Shown: positions 6,967 through 7,753 of the stretch, in pieces
How the letters are laid out: the number at the start of each line of letters is the position of its first letter
Position numbering within the stretch: position 1 is the stretch's first letter
DNA from: Candidatus Nanopelagicales bacterium
GTDB lineage: Bacteria; Actinomycetota; Actinomycetes; S36-B12; UBA5976
DNA: 7,753 nucleotides
Reading direction: 5' to 3'
NCBI GenBank assembly: GCA_030831445.1
Contig: JAURLB010000009.1
Location: 1 to 7,753, forward strand
Program-made: the position numbers and the translations under genes
Notes under the pieces: model-generated
The model's input: only the letters and a program-made list of their open reading frames with translations
The model's database searches: none
What the model was told of the DNA's origin: nothing

Positions 6967-6972
6967 ATGCTA
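6967..6972 (-). promoter_or_regulatory. Candidate -10 element of ispH (leaderless start)
   Basis: On the minus strand TAGCAT (4 of 6 bases of TATAAT) is followed by 6 bases and the ispH ATG, so the message would begin at the start codon. No Shine-Dalgarno or convincing -35 is seen. Confidence 0.38.
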
Positions 6973-6977
6973 AACGC

Positions 6978-7007
6978 TTGAGACGAAGTGTGCCTCGGCA
7001 CCATAAA
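6978..7007 (+). promoter_or_regulatory. Candidate promoter of xseA
   Basis: TTGAGA (6978-6983, 5 of 6 bases of TTGACA) and CATAAA (7002-7007, 4 of 6 of TATAAT) are separated by 18 bases. Transcription from about 7014 would give a leader of roughly 22 bases that includes GGTGA at 7022-7026. This differs from the leaderless arrangement of ispH, from which it diverges; the two candidate promoters lie back to back in 75 bases. Confidence 0.42.
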
Positions 7008-7021
7008 TGTCTGAGCGGTGT

Positions 7022-7026
7022 GGTGA
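7022..7026 (+). promoter_or_regulatory. Ribosome binding site of xseA
   Basis: GGTGA matches part of the sequence complementary to the 3' end of 16S rRNA and ends 9 bases before the GTG at 7036. It supports that GTG as the start. Confidence 0.4.
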
Positions 7027-7035
7027 AGTATCCCT

Positions 7036-7753
7036 GTGAGCGAATCGATAGAAACAGCCTCAAAACCCGGCAAGAGCCCTGAAGAGGCCATTTCTGTTCA
7101 GACCCTCAGCCAGATGATGGGTGCTCACATTTCTCGCCTCGGGCAGGTGTGGGTAGAGGGTGAGGTGCTTTCAGCCAAGCTCTATGGTCAAATGTATTTC
7201 ATCTCGTTTCGAGACTTGGAAAACGAAATTGGAATTGAAGTAGTCGCAGGCACTTCGGTCGTTGATAAATTACCTGAGCCACTGGACAAAGGTTCCAAAG
7301 TTTTGCTTCATGTTTCTACTGAATGGTGGACGAAACGTGGTGAGGTAAAGTTTCGAGTCCGCGAAATCAGGCCACTTGGCCTCGGTGAACTCCTTGTTCG
7401 AATTGAGATGTTGCGAAATGCGCTGCGTGCAGAAGGGCTCTTCGATCCAGAACGCAAGAAGCCACTGCCTTTTTTGCCAAGAAAAGTTGGTTTGATAACT
7501 GGTCGAGATACCGATGCTCTAAAAGACGTTGTAGTGAATGCCCGCAGGCGTTGGCCGGCGACACACTTCGAAATCAGGGAGATACCCCTCCAGCAACCTG
7601 ACACACCATTGCTGACAATCAACGCTCTGAACGAACTGCAGGCAATTGCTGAGGTTGATGTGATCGTGATTGCACGTGGTGGCGGATCTTTCGCAGATTT
7701 GTTGCCGTGGAGCGATGAAGGTTTAGCGCGAGAAGTTGCCAAAGCATACAAAC
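7036..7753 (+). CDS. xseA: Exodeoxyribonuclease VII large subunit, 5' part
   Basis: This frame is open from GTG 7036 to the window end (239 codons plus one base, no stop). XseA pairs with several small XseB subunits to degrade single-stranded DNA. An N-terminal OB fold (about 19-112) contains VWVEGEVLSAKLYGQMYFISF, the usual single-strand-binding start. The catalytic domain begins near 145 with FLPRKVGLITGRDTDALKD (146-164) and ARRRWP (169-174), followed by IARGGGSFADLLPWSDE (212-228). Aligned by eye with E. coli XseA, D164 and R214 correspond to the catalytic D155 and R205, with the same 50-residue spacing. The expected GHExD pair (E. coli H238/D241) lies beyond the window. The wording is actinobacterial (for example VGLITGRD where E. 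coli has a shorter Ser/Thr motif). The gene starts 75 bases from ispH, divergently. A downstream xseB would be expected but is not visible. Confidence 0.95.
   Translation, partial: MSESIETASKPGKSPEEAISVQTLSQMMGAHISRLGQVWVEGEVLSAKLYGQMYFISFRDLENEIGIEVVAGTSVVDKLPEPLDKGSKVLLHVSTEWWTKRGEVKFRVREIRPLGLGELLVRIEMLRNALRAEGLFDPERKKPLPFLPRKVGLITGRDTDALKDVVVNARRRWPATHFEIREIPLQQPDTPLLTINALNELQAIAEVDVIVIARGGGSFADLLPWSDEGLAREVAKAYK

Noticed and set aside
7007..7039. A 10-codon reading frame (MSERCGEVSL) upstream of xseA whose TGA overlaps the GTG start by 4 bases, like a leader peptide with reinitiation.
   Set aside because: It has no Shine-Dalgarno or well-placed -10. Its ATG overlaps the best xseA -10 (7002-7007), so it would probably lie outside the transcript.
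7308..7751. Minus-strand open frame at the right end.
   Set aside because: It is the shadow of xseA, whose forward frame carries the full set of OB-fold and catalytic motifs.

Overview
The window looks like chromosomal DNA from a small-genome actinobacterium. The evidence is the block ychF - rmuC - DUF6542 membrane protein - ispH - xseA, an association I know from actinobacterial genomes, together with actinobacterial-style XseA wording and tight gene packing with convergent stop codons that share bases. G+C is moderate and uneven: one sampled 60-base line in rmuC is about 38% and one in xseA about 58%. A low-GC aquatic lineage (Nanopelagicales or the Luna-type Microbacteriaceae) is my best guess, not a demonstrated assignment.

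Layout. Positions 64-2006 (+) hold a two-gene unit: an ECF-type sigma factor and a single-pass membrane protein with a large exported domain that is probably its regulator. A strong intrinsic terminator (2014-2050) closes this unit. Positions 2081-3217 (+) encode a sulfotransferase-like P-loop protein. It runs tail to tail into ychF (3214-4287, -), and their stop codons overlap by 4 bases. A 49-bp divergent gap separates ychF from rmuC (4337-5485, +), which is followed after 9 bases by a four-helix DUF6542 protein (5495-6004, +). That gene again ends tail to tail with a 4-base stop overlap against ispH (6001-6960, -). A 75-bp divergent gap leads to xseA (from 7036, +), which runs off the window end and has no stop codon inside it.

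How the genes relate. Most are unlinked housekeeping functions: a universal ribosome-associated NTPase, a DNA-recombination-limiting protein, the last step of the MEP isoprenoid pathway, and an exonuclease subunit. The less ordinary part is the left third, where the sigma factor and its membrane partner could form a signalling pair that senses something outside the membrane. The partner has no zinc-binding anti-sigma motif. It has exactly two cysteines, both in the exported part, and what may be two related modules.

The most systematic non-coding signal concerns start sites. Four genes without a Shine-Dalgarno sequence (ychF, rmuC, DUF6542, ispH) each have a TAnnnT-like or CATAAT hexamer 6 or 7 bases before the start codon, as expected for leaderless mRNAs. 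Genes with a Shine-Dalgarno-like sequence (the membrane protein, the sulfotransferase, xseA) lack it. No RNA genes, insertion sequences, CRISPR arrays or long repeats were seen, and no gene-free stretch exceeds 300 bases.
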